Assembly: GCA_963170055.1 (NCBI GenBank)
Contig: CAUJGJ010000441.1
Location: 2,501-50,000, forward strand
Reading direction: 5' to 3'
DNA length: 47,500 bases
Source: Halisarca cf. caerulea
Taxonomy: Eukaryota; Porifera; Demospongiae; Chondrillida; Halisarcidae
The position numbers were made by a program, and so were the translations under genes. Each line of letters opens with the position of its first letter. Position 1 is the stretch's first letter. The notes below the pieces were generated by a model, which was not told the origin of the DNA, made no database searches, and worked only from the letters and a program-made list of their open reading frames with translations. Of the stretch, positions 32,968-44,650 are shown piece after piece.

Positions 32968-33690
32968 CGCATGTGGGACATGTCCAGATTTGTTTTGATA
33001 ACGCTCCCGAGTTTGCATAGTGATAAAACATTATTTTTCGGCGCCTACAAGTTATTAGTCACGCATTTATCTCGTGATTTGGACTGATATTCGGGCGTAT
33101 ACGAATACCAAATCCGCGTTTAGTGACGTCGTCACGGGTGCTCTGTCACATGCTTGCTTGTTACTAAACTGAATGTTCTTCGGAATTTTAGTTTTCGGCT
33201 GGGTGATGCATGAGGGAACAATTTAAAGGCAGTTTATTGGTGCCAACTTTGAGCCATCTGGAGGATACCACTTTTCCATGTGGCAGCAAGAGAGCTTTTG
33301 TTCCTGTCCTAAGTTATAGGCGCTTGAAGTTTGTCTTTTGAGGGCCAATATTACGGATCTCGGCTTTGGAAAGGAATTGTCTTTGCTGCCGCATGGAAAA
33401 GTTAGTAAATGTTTTGCTATAGTGATTTATGTGTAAAAGTAGTCTTGAAAGCGTTCCTCCATCTATCACCCAAAGCGTTTCGCTTTGTAGTAGGGGTTAG
33501 TAAAACTTTAGTAGCTTCTGCGCGCTTGAATCAGGTCTTTCAAAAGGGTAATCGTTGAAACGCTTATGTGTCTGCCTACATGTTAAGCCTAAGTTTGACG
33601 CTCTGAAGCTTCTGCAAGTTGAGAACAGAAGCTGTAAAAAAGACCAAAATTTTCACACCTTTGAATTAGCGCGGACATGTCCCACATGCG
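32968..33690 (+). mobile_element. MITE family E, copy 2
   Basis: 723 bp with perfect 18-base terminal repeats CGCATGTGGGACATGTCC and a TA duplication (32966-32967 and 33691-33692). The inner arms are CTTTTCCATGTGGCAGCAA (about 33272) and TTGCTGCCGCATGGAAAAG (about 33383-33401). They differ from the copy at 11201 in both arms together. Confidence 0.93.
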
Positions 33691-33901
33691 TATGCTAGGA
33701 TATAGTCTGTGGCATTAGTGACCTACAAATGATTACAATAAATACGTCTAGTAGTTGGCCTGACGTTGAAACAATGCAATCAATGCCAAGTGACGGCAAG
33801 CCTGCTTCACAGGTAGGAGTTCTAAATATGAGGTCCTTGAAAAAGCAGTCTGAACATATTACATATGTAACTCTTACCTAATACATGTGAACAGGTGAGC
33901 A

Positions 33902-34666
33902 CACAGGGTGTTTTTAACCGTCTGTTGCTTGTTCCGATTGTGGGCAGTGCTTGTTTTCTACGTCATCAATTAGCTGCTGTTTTTAATGCGTCATTTGGCG
34001 TCTTTCGGATGACGTACGAAATGTCACGTATCAACCGAATGGGGGAAGAAGGCGACTTTTGTGACGCTATGCCTACGTATCCGTGAAACATCACGAAAAT
34101 GGCACTTTTGTTGAGGGCGAAGATGAAGTCGCTTTGTTAGACCTCAGATGCCTTTGAATCTCACCAAATCCAACTTCAATGGAATCTTAAGATGTTTCGG
34201 CTTGAGAAAATCGTTTCGGGCATAGTGCTACAATCAAGTAGTTTTCCGCAATTGGACCATTTATGCTAAATTTTGGCTGTTTGAAGGGTGAAAAACAAGG
34301 TTTTTCGGTTATAACTTTCTTATGGAAGATTATTACCTATAGCCCGGAACGATTTTTGGATAGCTCACCACTTGTTCTGTCTTTTCGTGTTGTTTAATGG
34401 GAATTGAGAGGGATTTAAAGGTCTAACCAAGGCGAAGTTTGTCTAAAACTGCTATGTTTTCCTAGCTCGCTATCTTCCTTCAGACAATAGAAACAATCGC
34501 TATTTAAGTATTAACATGCACGGAATATATACAACTTTCATCCGGTAAGAAGAACTGGGCGAAAATCTTGTCAACTAAGTAGAAACGATCGATAATTTGC
34601 GGGGGCTATTTCAAGACGGCCATTCTTGCATTTTATTTCTGGATGGTGGTATATAAATACCCTGTG
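33902..34666 (+). mobile_element. MITE family D, copy 2
   Basis: 765 bp with ends CACAGGGTGTTTTTAACC and, inverted, CACAGGGTATTTATATACCA. CA is duplicated at 33900-33901 and 34667-34668. Full-length relative of 9468-10228. The region 33693-33899 before it holds nothing I recognise. Confidence 0.92.
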
Positions 34667-34701
34667 CAATGGCAACCAGGAGTGTCACAGAGGTGGTTTA
34701 A

Positions 34702-36044
34702 CCCTCCTAGGTCTGTAATTAAGCGCCCATCTGACCTCGTGCGCCGAGAGGTTTAGCAAGAATTTCGCGCGTAGAAGAGAGGTGTTCGAAATTCGACAAT
34801 AACTTTTTACTCGGCGTCTTTCAAGTATTTCGAGTTTCGCTTAGTTCGTTTCGAAAGGCTTCATTTAGCCTTTTGTCCATAGACTTTGTGACCTTGTCGC
34901 TTCAGCAAGACATGGAGCAAGTTTAACGACACCAAGGAAGATGAAACTGAACGCGAATGGAAAAGTAAGTGTCTATCTACTGCAAATTTGTTAAAAACAA
35001 AAGATCTGCGACTATATTTCCATGTTGTGGTTTATTTGCGCAGAGCTAGTTGCGAGATGTGCCCGAAAAGTGCCCATAACAAGTAGCTTTCTCTGCACGT
35101 GTCACAGCCGAAGGTTGTTTCCATCGTGTGCCTTCCTTGGCCGTCCTTAGACAGTCTCCTCTGCTGTTTCAACCAACACACGCTCTCTTTCTGCCTTCGA
35201 ACTGGACTCGCGGACGGTCTACTGCTGTCATCGCCTGAAAAGAACATTTCTTGTGCGAATGCCCACTTGCTGTTGTGATCGTCCGGAGAAGTCACCAAAC
35301 AGGACAAGCTCCTTCCTAAAGTCCATTATGTAACCCAGGATATCACTTCTCTTCCACTTGGATTGTTATCATGTGGGGGTAACCCATGTGGGCTGCTTTC
35401 AAACAGAGGGACTGTGATCTGCTGGAGTTGTTAAGGTGCTTAGTTCTTGCATAGCATGAGCTACTAGCTACTGATCTATGTGCTGTACTTGTCATGCCAT
35501 CTCTTCTACAGTTATGCTTGCAAGAACTGGATGGTAAACATGGTCCTGACAAGTCAAGGTAGGCTTCTTGAAGCACACTTCCTCCCAAATCTCTGTGTCA
35601 TCACTCTTCTCTTCCAGTTCCTCCACAGAGTCAGGCAGCCAGGGAGGTCTCAAAGTGACAGAGAAGGATGCCAAACATTTTCTTCAAATCAAGCTTGATG
35701 CAAAGAAGATGTGTTTAAGTCCACTTTCAGATCTTGCCATGACTTTATTTTCATTTCAGTATGCTTGGATTGTATAATTATCATGTTCACGTACATTTGG
35801 TCGTTGCCTTTTCGTTAGCGCTCGAATCTCTAAAGTTATAAATAGAACACCTATGTCATCTTACCATCTTTGGAAAGCCCTATTTTTAGGCTTTCTAATG
35901 ATGTCAGACGTGAAATTGTAGCGTGTTCCTATCGACCAGTATGAACGTTTGAATTTCCCTCTCTTTTCACGGGTGCTTTTGGGCGTCTCGGCGTCTTACG
36001 TAATAACATTCGCGGGCGCTTTTGGGCGTCTCGGCGTTAATGGG
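34702..36044 (-). mobile_element. piggyBac-type non-autonomous element, inverted partner of 19960-21288
   Basis: 1343 bp flanked by TTAA (34698-34701 and 36045-36048). It begins CCCTCC and ends in ATGGG, so both ends start with CCC when read inward. Two GGGCGCTTTTGGGCGTCTCG-type repeats lie near the right end (about 35971 and 36014). Coding remnants on the minus strand match the partner (DTEIWEEVCFKKP near 35580), with a CDTC piece near 35090. Broken by frameshifts. Confidence 0.9.
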
Positions 36045-36224
36045 TTAAGGCCATCTGCATGGGTTCAATGTGCAAACCTCGGTCAATCATGTGTCAATAG
36101 AGACAGAAACATCTGTGTCTGTCCTGTCATCAGCAATGGACCATGAAATATTCAGTGAAATATCCCTCCAAGCATCATTAGTAATACTTCGAAATTTCAG
36201 GATCCCTGATAGTTGAGGTGGAAC

Positions 36225-36395
36225 GTAATTCCCAAATGATGAATCTTCTGCAGTTAGTGGTTGATGGAAATGACACAAAACTACTGAGATTCTCGAGACT
36301 GATCGATTTGAGAAACTCTGCATTGATTGGAGATCACTACATCACATAATGGGATTGAGTAACATTTGTTTGGAATTTCCAGATGTACGCCTTAC
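36225..36395 (+). repeat. Short repeat with coding-like end, copy 2
   Basis: Aligns with 32296-32460. The frame ends RLIDLRNSALIGDHYIT stop at about 36348. Substitutions relative to copy 1 are mostly conservative in this frame. Function unknown. Confidence 0.6.
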
Positions 36396-36603
36396 AAGAT
36401 CTGGAGGGCTTGTGTACTGTTCTTAGATAACCATGCACAGAAGACGGTAATCACTTTTCTTAATTTGTTATTAGAATCGTCCTAATAATAGCATAACCAT
36501 AATATACGTATGCATAACTACGCTAGTAGTACCTAATAGTAATAATACAACACAATCACCAATAACTAATGTAAACTATTAAACACATACACAAGCAATG
36601 TAA
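36396..36603. other. Possible LTR or 3' region of minus-strand gypsy, not proven
   Basis: AT-rich sequence directly after the end of the integrase frame of the minus-strand gypsy remnant. An LTR would be expected here, but no second copy was found in the window, so its ends cannot be placed. Confidence 0.3.
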
Positions 36604-39430
36604 CTAGCAGTCCAGTACATCTCCCTTTCTCCAGTAGGAGAGTCTCATGGGGCATCCATCATGTGTCCCTGTTTGCGAACGGGTGATTATACAATCGGGT
36701 ACATGAGAGTTGGTTGCATTATTGACATTCCCTTCAGGAGGGTTAGTGAGGTGGACATGATTCCTGTGGATTTCACCAGATGGGGTTTCCACTACATATG
36801 ATCTGGGAGAGTTTGCAGAGGTAGTCACTTGACCGGGTTCGACTCTGTCCTGGGTGTGAACCCAAACAGGTACATCAATGAAGATATCAGGGAGGGGTTT
36901 CACACGGTGACGTCTATCATAGTTTGCTTTCTGCTTCTCATTTTCCTCTTTGTCTCTCTTACGGAATTCTGTGAGATATTCCCATTCTAGTGCAAGAGTA
37001 GCCGAGAGCTTATATGTCCGTCCTCAGAGATCTTCCCATTAGCAGCTGTGCGGAGCTCAAACCACACCAAGGTAATGGTAATGTTCTTGACTGTCTTCAC
37101 TATTCGTTCTGCCAGATGGCAATCAATGTTCAAATAATGCTGGCTGATGTAGTGCTTGTCAGTGTCTGCACTTCCACATACCTGGAGAAGTAATCAGCAA
37201 CGAGTAGTCATGCTGTTTTGTCCAGCTCAAACAAATCTGATCCTGCTTGCTGCCATGGATACTCTGGTAGTGGTGTAGGCAGCATTGGTTGTCTGGTGCC
37301 TCGTAGAGCCTTGGTACACATAACGACAATTCTGAACAAGGTGCTCCACCTGCTGCTTGATACCTGGCCACCATACTGACATAATGACACGACTCTGACA
37401 TCTACGAATGCCTTGGTGATCTGAATGGATCTTATCCAGTGTCTCCTCCATAAGGTTTAAGGATACAATAGTACACCTTCCACGGAGGAGAAGGTCATTG
37501 TAGAAGGTCAATTCTCATCTCACTGGCCAGTAGGGCAGGACGGCAGCTGATAGCTCTTTCTCATGGGGTCATCCCATCTTGCAGAGGGCAATGAGCTCTG
37601 AGCAAGTAGGGTCTTTGCAGAGCCATATGATACTTGTGCGGACTATCAGCATTGGCTGGCAGAACATACAATATTGGCCACCAAAACCTCTGTAGGTCAT
37701 CTTCCTCCACATGTGTGTTGTCAGGAGATGCTACTGGTGCTCTGGAGAGTGCATCGGCTGTATAAAGATGTTTGTTAGGGACGTGACTGATGGTGTACAA
37801 GAAACGCATCAGGTGGATACATGAAAGAAGCACTCTTGGTGGAAGTGGACTCTTGGTCTTTCCCCAGGCAAGGAACGAGCGGTTTATGATCTGTCTCTAG
37901 CTTGATGTTTTTGCCAATCTCTCAGTCAGAAAACTTCCCACATGCCCAGACAAGGGCCAGCGCTTCCTACTCCATTTGTGAGTACCTCTGCTCAGTTTCA
38001 GTCATTGAACGGGAGGCATATGCTACTGGCTTCCACAGGTCTTCATGTTTCTGAAGGAGCATCCCACCCAAACCGTATGCTGAAGCATCAGCGGAGATGT
38101 TGTAGGCAGTACGGGATCATACAAAGCTAGTGTGGTTGGTTTGTCTAGGTCAGACTTGATGGCATTTATAAGCAGTCCTTTTGAGCTGGACCCCATACAC
38201 ATGCCGCTCTTGGGCTCAGAAGTGTGCGAATAGGTTGTGAAATCTCTGCCAGGTTGCTATAGAACTTCCCCAAATGGTTGGCCATTCCCATGGATCTCCT
38301 CAATTCAGTGATATTTTGTGGCCTCTTCATATCCATCACTGCTCTCATCTTGCTGGGGTCAGCTGAAACACCTTGTGCGTCAATGACGTGCTTCAGAAAA
38401 TGAATGCTTTTCCTGCTAAATTCACATTTGTCCGGATTGAGGGTCACTCCAGCATTCTGGATCGACTGTAAGGCAGTGTGGCCTGAGTTGAGCATCATGC
38501 TCCTTGTGGTTGTGACCGAAGATGAACACATCATCCATATGGTACAATACTCACTCTACACTGAAAATACCCCAAATGGCAGATCTAGACATTTGAAGTA
38601 GTACCTGCCAAATGAGGTGATGAAAGTGGTGAGCTCCTGGCAACTCTCACTAAAGGGTACCTGCAAAATCCACAGTTGGTATCAAGCTTACTAAACACTG
38701 TGGCACCTGCCATTTGGGCCAAGGTTTCATCCACTGTTGGCAATATGGATGAACTTCACATAACACATTCTCAATTAGGGCATGGTAATACATAAATTTG
38801 CACCTGGCCTGACTTTTTCGGCGCGACTTCCATGCCTGAGCACCACGGGGTGGGCTCCTCTACTGGTGAGATGACTCCCAAGGTTTCCATCTGAGATATT
38901 TTGTTCCTAACCTTGTCCCTCAGTAGCAGTGGTACATTCCTTAGCATGCAAGGTGCAAATGGTTTTGCATTGGGTTGCATAGCTGTCAAATTAAAATGTG
39001 CCCAACTCACTGAAGAGGGAAGGAAACTGCTTTTTCACTGGCTTGGAGATGGAGTCAACTTTGGTGAGGACCTCTAATGCATGGATTGCTGGCAGGCCTA
39101 GCACGTTGTGTTGCAGATTGTGCACCACAAAGATAGTTTGGTGTGTTTCCCTCCCCTTGTAACTCATTTGGGCCTGGACTTCTCCTATGACCTTCAGTGG
39201 CTGGTTGTCTAGTCCATGAAGTCGTTTGGAGAGTGGCTTTACATCTCCTGCAAGTATCTTGGCGAACTGCTTGGAAATAACAGTGACTTCTGGTCCTGCA
39301 TCAACTTTTGAATTGTGCTCCATGGCCAATGACACTGATGGTGCACGTCCAGAATGACCCTGCATGGGTTTGAGCCAACCGTATTCAAGAGTGCAAAGTC
39401 ATAGTCATCCTCCAGCTCTGGGGGAGACAA
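36604..39430 (-). pseudogene. Ty3/gypsy-like pol remnant (protease, RT, RNase H, integrase)
   Basis: Reading leftward from 39430: a protease with VDAGPEVTVIS, where the catalytic motif has DAG in place of DTG (about 39297). Then come RT pieces (GVISPVEEPTPWCSGMEV, SKLDTNCGF) and a YHMDDVFIFG catalytic motif at about 38555-38525 after a frameshift. An FLKHVIDAQGVSADPSK block, RNase H remnants (RVLLSCIHLMRFLYTISHVP, YTADALSRAPV) and an integrase zinc finger (HSDHQGIRRC, then VQNCRYVYQ) follow. The first integrase aspartate context is DLFELDKTA, then VADYFSRYVEVQTL. A deletion then joins to PLPWCGLSSAQLLMG. The end is an integrase C-terminal segment SYVVETPSGEIHRNHVHLT, stopping at 36604. It is more decayed than the gypsy at 17166 and from a different lineage. 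Confidence 0.88.
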
Positions 39431-39879
39431 GTGGTGAACAATCCAAAAATCGTTCTGAGTCGATGGACCCTTTAATGGCCAAAAATTTCATTAATGGTCA
39501 AATTGTGAGAAACCACTTGATTGTGGCACCGGATATGTCTGGAATGATTTTCACAAGCAGAAACATCTTAAGATTCTATAATATATAGAAGTAGGATTTA
39601 GAGATATTCAAAGTCATGTTGAGGTGCATCAAAACGATTTTTTCACAACTAAATTGCCATTTCATGACATATTTCGCTCAATGACAGTCAGATACATAGG
39701 TGCAATGTCACAAAAGTTGCCTTCTCTTCCCATTCTCTTGATACATGAAGTTCCCAACATCATCTGAAAGACAATCAATGACACTTATAACTTTTGAAAT
39801 CATGGACTATTTGATGGTGTGCTAAACAAGCACTGCCCTCAATCTTAACAAGCAACAACAGTTATAAAGTTACACCCTA
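39431..39879. other. No gene recognised; upstream of gypsy remnant
   Basis: May hold eroded gag sequence of the minus-strand gypsy, but I could not identify a zinc knuckle or any motif. Confidence 0.4.
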
Positions 39880-39927
39880 TGTATGTATGTGTGTGTGTGC
39901 GTGTGTGTGTGTGTATGTGTGTGTGTG
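39880..39927. repeat. TG microsatellite, first segment
   Basis: TATG/TG run ending directly at the terminus of a family A MITE. Together with 40691-40756 and 41515-41575 it probably formed one tract before two insertions. Confidence 0.9.
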
Positions 39928-40683
39928 CACAGGTATGTTATGGCACTTTTCGCCATAAAACACAATGGCTGCCGCTTTCGAATGGCTAGTATAAAATGCC
40001 TTGTTTTCTCGTCCTGGAAGTGGAAAGACTGAACAAAGCATCTAGATAGTATTTCGAACATTCCTATTTTGTGCATATGTAATTTAAAGAAATAAAAACA
40101 TTGTACGTGCTGTACATGGTCGATTTTTAAACATACTAAAATAAGCAAAAAACGCAAAAGGCGCGGGTCTAGACATCTGAATTTAAACGCGCAAGTGAAT
40201 TCAGAAGACAGAACAGGTCCAAACCTTACTTTTCTGATTTGGGGAAAACGCTGCTCCATTCCATGGCTGTTATGTCCAAGGATTTCTGATCACGAAGAAC
40301 GGCTATGGCAACAAATGGCTGCGCATAAACTGAACGGATGGATCAACAATCTTCCCCAAATCAGAATTTTGAGTTCAGCCCTTCAGCGATAATCTGACAA
40401 AGTTTTAAGTGTCTACGTAGAGATCTACACCCGCGCCTTTTTCGCCATAAAATCCTTGTAGACTGAAGTGCTTCTTTAGGCATTTGTCACATGATATCAC
40501 ATGTCCACGAAGGCAAACTCTTCAAATACTCGCGCGTATTAGCCTATAATGACGTATAATTGTCGTGTTTAAGCTGTGGTCACATGGCCAGACCGTGATA
40601 AACTGTCTGAGGCGTAATAATCTAATCGCATAGCTTGTTAAACCACAAAACGCCCCCTTTTAGCCTCAATTTTGCCATAACAT

Positions 40684-40690
<7 letters not shown>
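39928..40690 (+). mobile_element. MITE family A, subfamily 1, inside TG tract
   Basis: 763 bp with ends CACAGGTATGTTATGGCACT and, inverted, CACAGGTATGTTATGGCAAA, flanked by TG on both sides. The left end folds as TTATGGC against GCCATAA. The inner arms are CTGATTTGGGGAA (about 40236) and its complement TTCCCCAAATCAG (about 40353-40365). Complete counterpart of 2687-3396. Confidence 0.93.

Positions 40691-40756
<66 letters not shown>
40691..40756. repeat. TG microsatellite, middle segment
   Basis: TG run between two family A MITEs, ending in TGCG. Confidence 0.95.
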
Positions 40757-40760
<4 letters not shown>

Positions 40761-41507
40761 GGTATGTTATGTCCGATTTCTGGACATAAAACCAAATGGC
40801 GGACGTCTTCGTGGTGCTATAAATTTTCGCTTCAATCTTCGTTCAAATGTAAGCAGATGTTTTGAAAATAGCTAAGATGGAATCTGACATATATACACTT
40901 GGCTTCGAAAGCGACAAAAGCTAGTTCTAACTTCTGCGAGTTGCGTGTGGTCAGTTTTCTTTACACCATACGGAAATATTTCAAAATGCAAAAAGGCGGT
41001 GGTTAGGATCTCGGCTTTGGGACACGAAAGTAGGTTTAACAGAAAGTACAGATTGAAAACTTACTAAATCGAATCTTGTGTGGTGATCCTCCACTCCACG
41101 GCTGTTATGTCCAGGGGGTTTTGCCCAAAAACAAGGTTCGAAGCTATAAGATGTTGGACATAAACCGAACGGAGCAACGCACATTACCCCAAGATTCGAT
41201 TCTGAGGGTTTGGTCCTTTGGTAACAACATATCAAAGTTTTGAAGCTAAAAGCCGAGATTTCTACCACCGCCTTTTTCGATAAAGTTTTCTTGTCGAACA
41301 GAACTGTCTTTCCAGGCTAAGTCACGTGTTGTCACATGTTCCGTGAACATCTTTCTCGTATACTCACGTATATGTCCCGCTTGCAAATGATATCATCACC
41401 AAAACAAACTATAGGCGTGTGACAAACCCACGCGTTGCCCACTATAACGAAATTCATTTGGTGAAGCCAGATAACGTCGCGCTTTTGGCTGGATTGGGAC
41501 ATAACAT

Positions 41508-41514
<7 letters not shown>
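40757..41514 (+). mobile_element. MITE family A, subfamily 4, inside TG tract
   Basis: 758 bp with ends CGCAGGTATGTTATGTCCGA and, inverted, CACAGGTATGTTATGTCCCA. It is preceded by CG and followed by TG, within TG repeats. The inner arms are AATCGAATCTTG (41067-41078) and CAAGATTCGATT (41190-41201). Confidence 0.92.
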
Positions 41515-41565
<51 letters not shown>

Positions 41566-41575
41566 GTGTGTGCGT
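41515..41575. repeat. TG microsatellite, last segment
   Basis: TG run with CG variants, followed by the same GCATRATGATTCTATTATG flank that follows the tract at 1-1006. Confidence 0.95.
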
Positions 41576-41972
41576 GCATAATGATTCTATTATGTTGAAA
41601 TGTTTTTCCATTATAAGATGTTGTGTTTACTTAATCACAAGGGTAATTTATTTCTTGTGTGCATGTGATCTTATTAAATACAGTGGAACCAGTACATTAT
41701 ATAATTAAAATTACCCTATATAGGGACTACCTTATACTGTACTTAAATTTAAGGTGGTCTCAATTGACAGGTTGCTAATGTGGTTCAGGGACCAGCCTAA
41801 AGTGGTCTCTATTGACAATGTGTCACAATAGAGTGGATCAACAATGTCACTTTGACAACTGCAATTATTATTAACACTTAAGCACAGCTCCGTGCGCAAC
41901 TCCCTACTAGACACTGATTGACTGATAGAAAGTACAGTGAAATCTATACAGAACGACCACCTCTCAGTCACA

Positions 41973-42199
41973 TACAGGGGCATTATAGTGCTTTTTGGAA
42001 GTCGGGGATTACAGGTGACAAAGTTATGGAATTTGGGGAATTTGTCACATTTTACCTATATATATATATGCATCATTACCAACAGAAGATAAACGTTGTA
42101 ATGCGTCATCAGTAGCGGGTGCTTACAGTGGTTTAGTGATAGCAGAATCTTTGGAATCGTATCGACTTTGAAAAGGTAAAAAGCCGTTTTGTGCCTCAA
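41973..42199 (+). mobile_element. MITE family C, left part only (copy 2)
   Basis: Begins TACAGGGGCATTATAG, preceded by CA at 41971-41972, and matches the first 210-230 bases of the complete copy. It stops exactly at the TTAA-type site used by the piggyBac, seen as TCAA at 42196-42199 and as TTAA at 12907-12910 in the complete copy. The rest of the element is absent on the other side of the piggyBac. Confidence 0.88.
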
Positions 42200-42600
42200 C
42201 CCTTCACCGGTCGCATTACGATTTTTCGCGGTACCCCTAACGGTCGTGCACGAGCCACTTAAGTGGTGCGAAGAATTTTGGCGGCTAAATATCAGCAGAT
42301 ACAGATCGGATAACCTTTTGAAGGTGCCTGTTTGATAGATTTGCTTCTCAGCTTTCGATTTGTTCGTGTTTCTTCATCCTACCGCACTCGGTCGTCGAGA
42401 TATCGTCCCAGAAAGGTGATGTACTGTTTCGCGCAACTATTTCCCATATGTACAGTACGCCGGTAATTTCTCATTATACACGTATCATGCTTACTGTTTC
42501 TAAACTCACTCTTCTAAGTTAACTGAACACTCGTCGTAGCTGTGCGCACATCATACATAATATAATCAAACAAATCATTATTATTAAATTCAGGTCTACA

Positions 42601-44455
42601 ATGGCTCACAATATCGCCATAACTGAAGTTCTAAAAGAGGTACAGGACAGTGATTGCAATGTGAGTGACTGGGAAAATTCTGACATTGGTGATGACACAG
42701 ATGATGAACTGGATCCAGTTCCCAGAGAGTCGACAATTATTGACCCCCTGACACTCGCTCAGTTAAGTACTTGGAAGCACTTTGAGGTGGATGAAACAGT
42801 TCCAGAAGAATCTGTAACAGCTCAGAGTCCCATATCCCCTCCATCACCAGCATCCCAGCAAGCAAGCATTTTAGTGAACAATACTACCATTACAACACCA
42901 ATTGCATCTACAACACTGCCTCCAAGTCCTTTAACTCGTGCTGCCACACCACCAGGTCCTGGCGGACATGTTGCCTCACAACCAAGTACCTCCACACCTC
43001 TTGCAACAACATCACACTCTGCTACGTTCACAACACCAGTGCCATTTACACCTCCACCCTTCACCGAGCCTGTTGGTCCAACAAATGTGCTCCATAGCAA
43101 TGCTAGCCCATCGGAGTTTTTTAACGTAATTTTTGGGGAGCAGACGTATCAGTACATCACTGATCAAACCAACCTTTACGCAAGACAGAACCCACCGCCT
43201 CCAAGTTTGAATTGGACTGATGTTCGCGCAGACGAAATCAAACTTTACCTTGGCATGACCCTCATTATGGGGGTACACAAACTTCCAGAATTGGAGGACT
43301 ACTGGTCGGGGGATGCATTGCTGGGTGTACCTGCAATTGTTGGAGGAATGCCTTTCAGGAGGTTCAAGGCCATTCGCCATTGCTTGCACCTCAATGACAA
43401 CACCAAGGCAGTGAACAGAGGAGAGCCAGGTTATGATAAGATGCACAAAGTCAGGCCACTGATGAATATAGATAATGACAACAGCTTGGCAGAGTATTAT
43501 CCTCACAGGGAAATCTCAATTGATGAGGCAATGATTGCATTTAAAGGGCGAAGCAGCATAAAGCAATATATGCCAATGAAACCAACTAAGAGGGGGTTCA
43601 AGATGTGGAGCAGCTGTGATGCTTACAATGGGTATGTCATCAACCATCGACCATACCTGGGTTCTGGGGATGACACAACACAAGGCCAGTTCTATCATGG
43701 ACAAGAACCATTTCTTGTTCTATGATAATTTCTTCTCCAGCGTGGAACTGGCCACTGACCTACTGGCTCGCAAGACATATTCCATCGCCACAACCCGTGT
43801 CAATCGCAAGCAACGGCCCATAGCACTGACGAACACAAATGCATTGGACAAGGAGCTTGCACGAGGGGAACATCATTCTGTTGTTCAAAGCGGGGTTGAA
43901 TGCTTGGTGTGGAAGGATAAGAAATGTGTATCCGTCATCAACACCATCTGTCCTCCATCCAGCCTGACCACTGTCAACCGCAGGAACAAGGATGGTTCCC
44001 TGAGTCGGGTTTCTTGTCCAATGTCTATCAAGTTGTACAACAAGTACATGGGTGGTGTGGACTTAGCAGATATGAAGAGGAAGCTCTACAGCTGCAGCAG
44101 GCGCTCCAGGAAATGGTGGTTCAGGGTATTTTACTATCTTTTGGACGTCTGCATGGTCAACAGCCACATAATCCTGTGCGAAACACCGAACGTTGGCATT
44201 ATCTCCCTCAAGTCGTACTACATCGAGGTCGCTCATTAACTTTTAAGTTCATATACATCAAGGAAACGTCCTCCCCATCCATCCGGCTCTGCACCTCCAT
44301 CTATTTGCTACTGCAAGCGGCACTTTCCATCCAAGGTGGACAAAGCCGCGCAATGCCAAATTTGCAGCCTGACGAAGGAGAGAAAACATTTTCGGGTGCA
44401 CATCCTGCTCAAAGGATTTCGTCCATCTATGTCCTGCTCCATGCTTTGAATTGCA
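42601..44455 (+). pseudogene. piggyBac transposase with N-terminus, frameshifted
   Basis: Starts at ATG 42601. Residues 1-60 are acidic (DWENSDIGDDTDDELDP) and about 70-165 are a Pro/Ser/Thr-rich linker. The DDE_Tnp_1_7-type domain follows: LYLGMTLIMGVHKLPELEDY, the first catalytic Asp in ISIDEAMIAFKGRSSIKQYM (about residue 306), and the second in FLFYDNFFSSVELATDLL after a frameshift with a probable small deletion near 43690. The third is in YMGGVDLADMKRKLYS. A stop at 44237-44239 and a later frameshift break the C-terminal Cys-rich zinc domain (CQICSLTKERKHFR, then SCSKDF and LCPAPCF). All three aspartates are present but no single open frame joins them. Confidence 0.93.
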
Positions 44456-44650
44456 TCATACAAAGGGCAAACAGCGCCAAAACGGCAATAATTAGTCTAA
44501 TATCTACGACAATACCGCAAGAGCAGCCATTTTGTTAGTGCGTTTTTGTTACGTTTTCCGTGCATTTGTTCCCTAAACTTCTGCATAATCGCTATTTTTG
44601 AACTTTTATATCTTTATTTATACAGATTGTATGACTACTAAACTGTTATA

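Noticed and set aside
39880..41577. CRISPR-like array from alternating repeats and spacers
   Set aside because: The repeats are simple TG tracts and the spacers are full MITEs; the DNA is clearly eukaryotic.
40690..41611. His-Thr and Cys-Val frames at TG tracts as histidine-rich proteins
   Set aside because: Microsatellite translation on either strand.
43924..44538. 204-residue frame overlapping piggyBac 2
   Set aside because: A shadow of the transposase in another frame; the piggyBac motifs are in the other frame.
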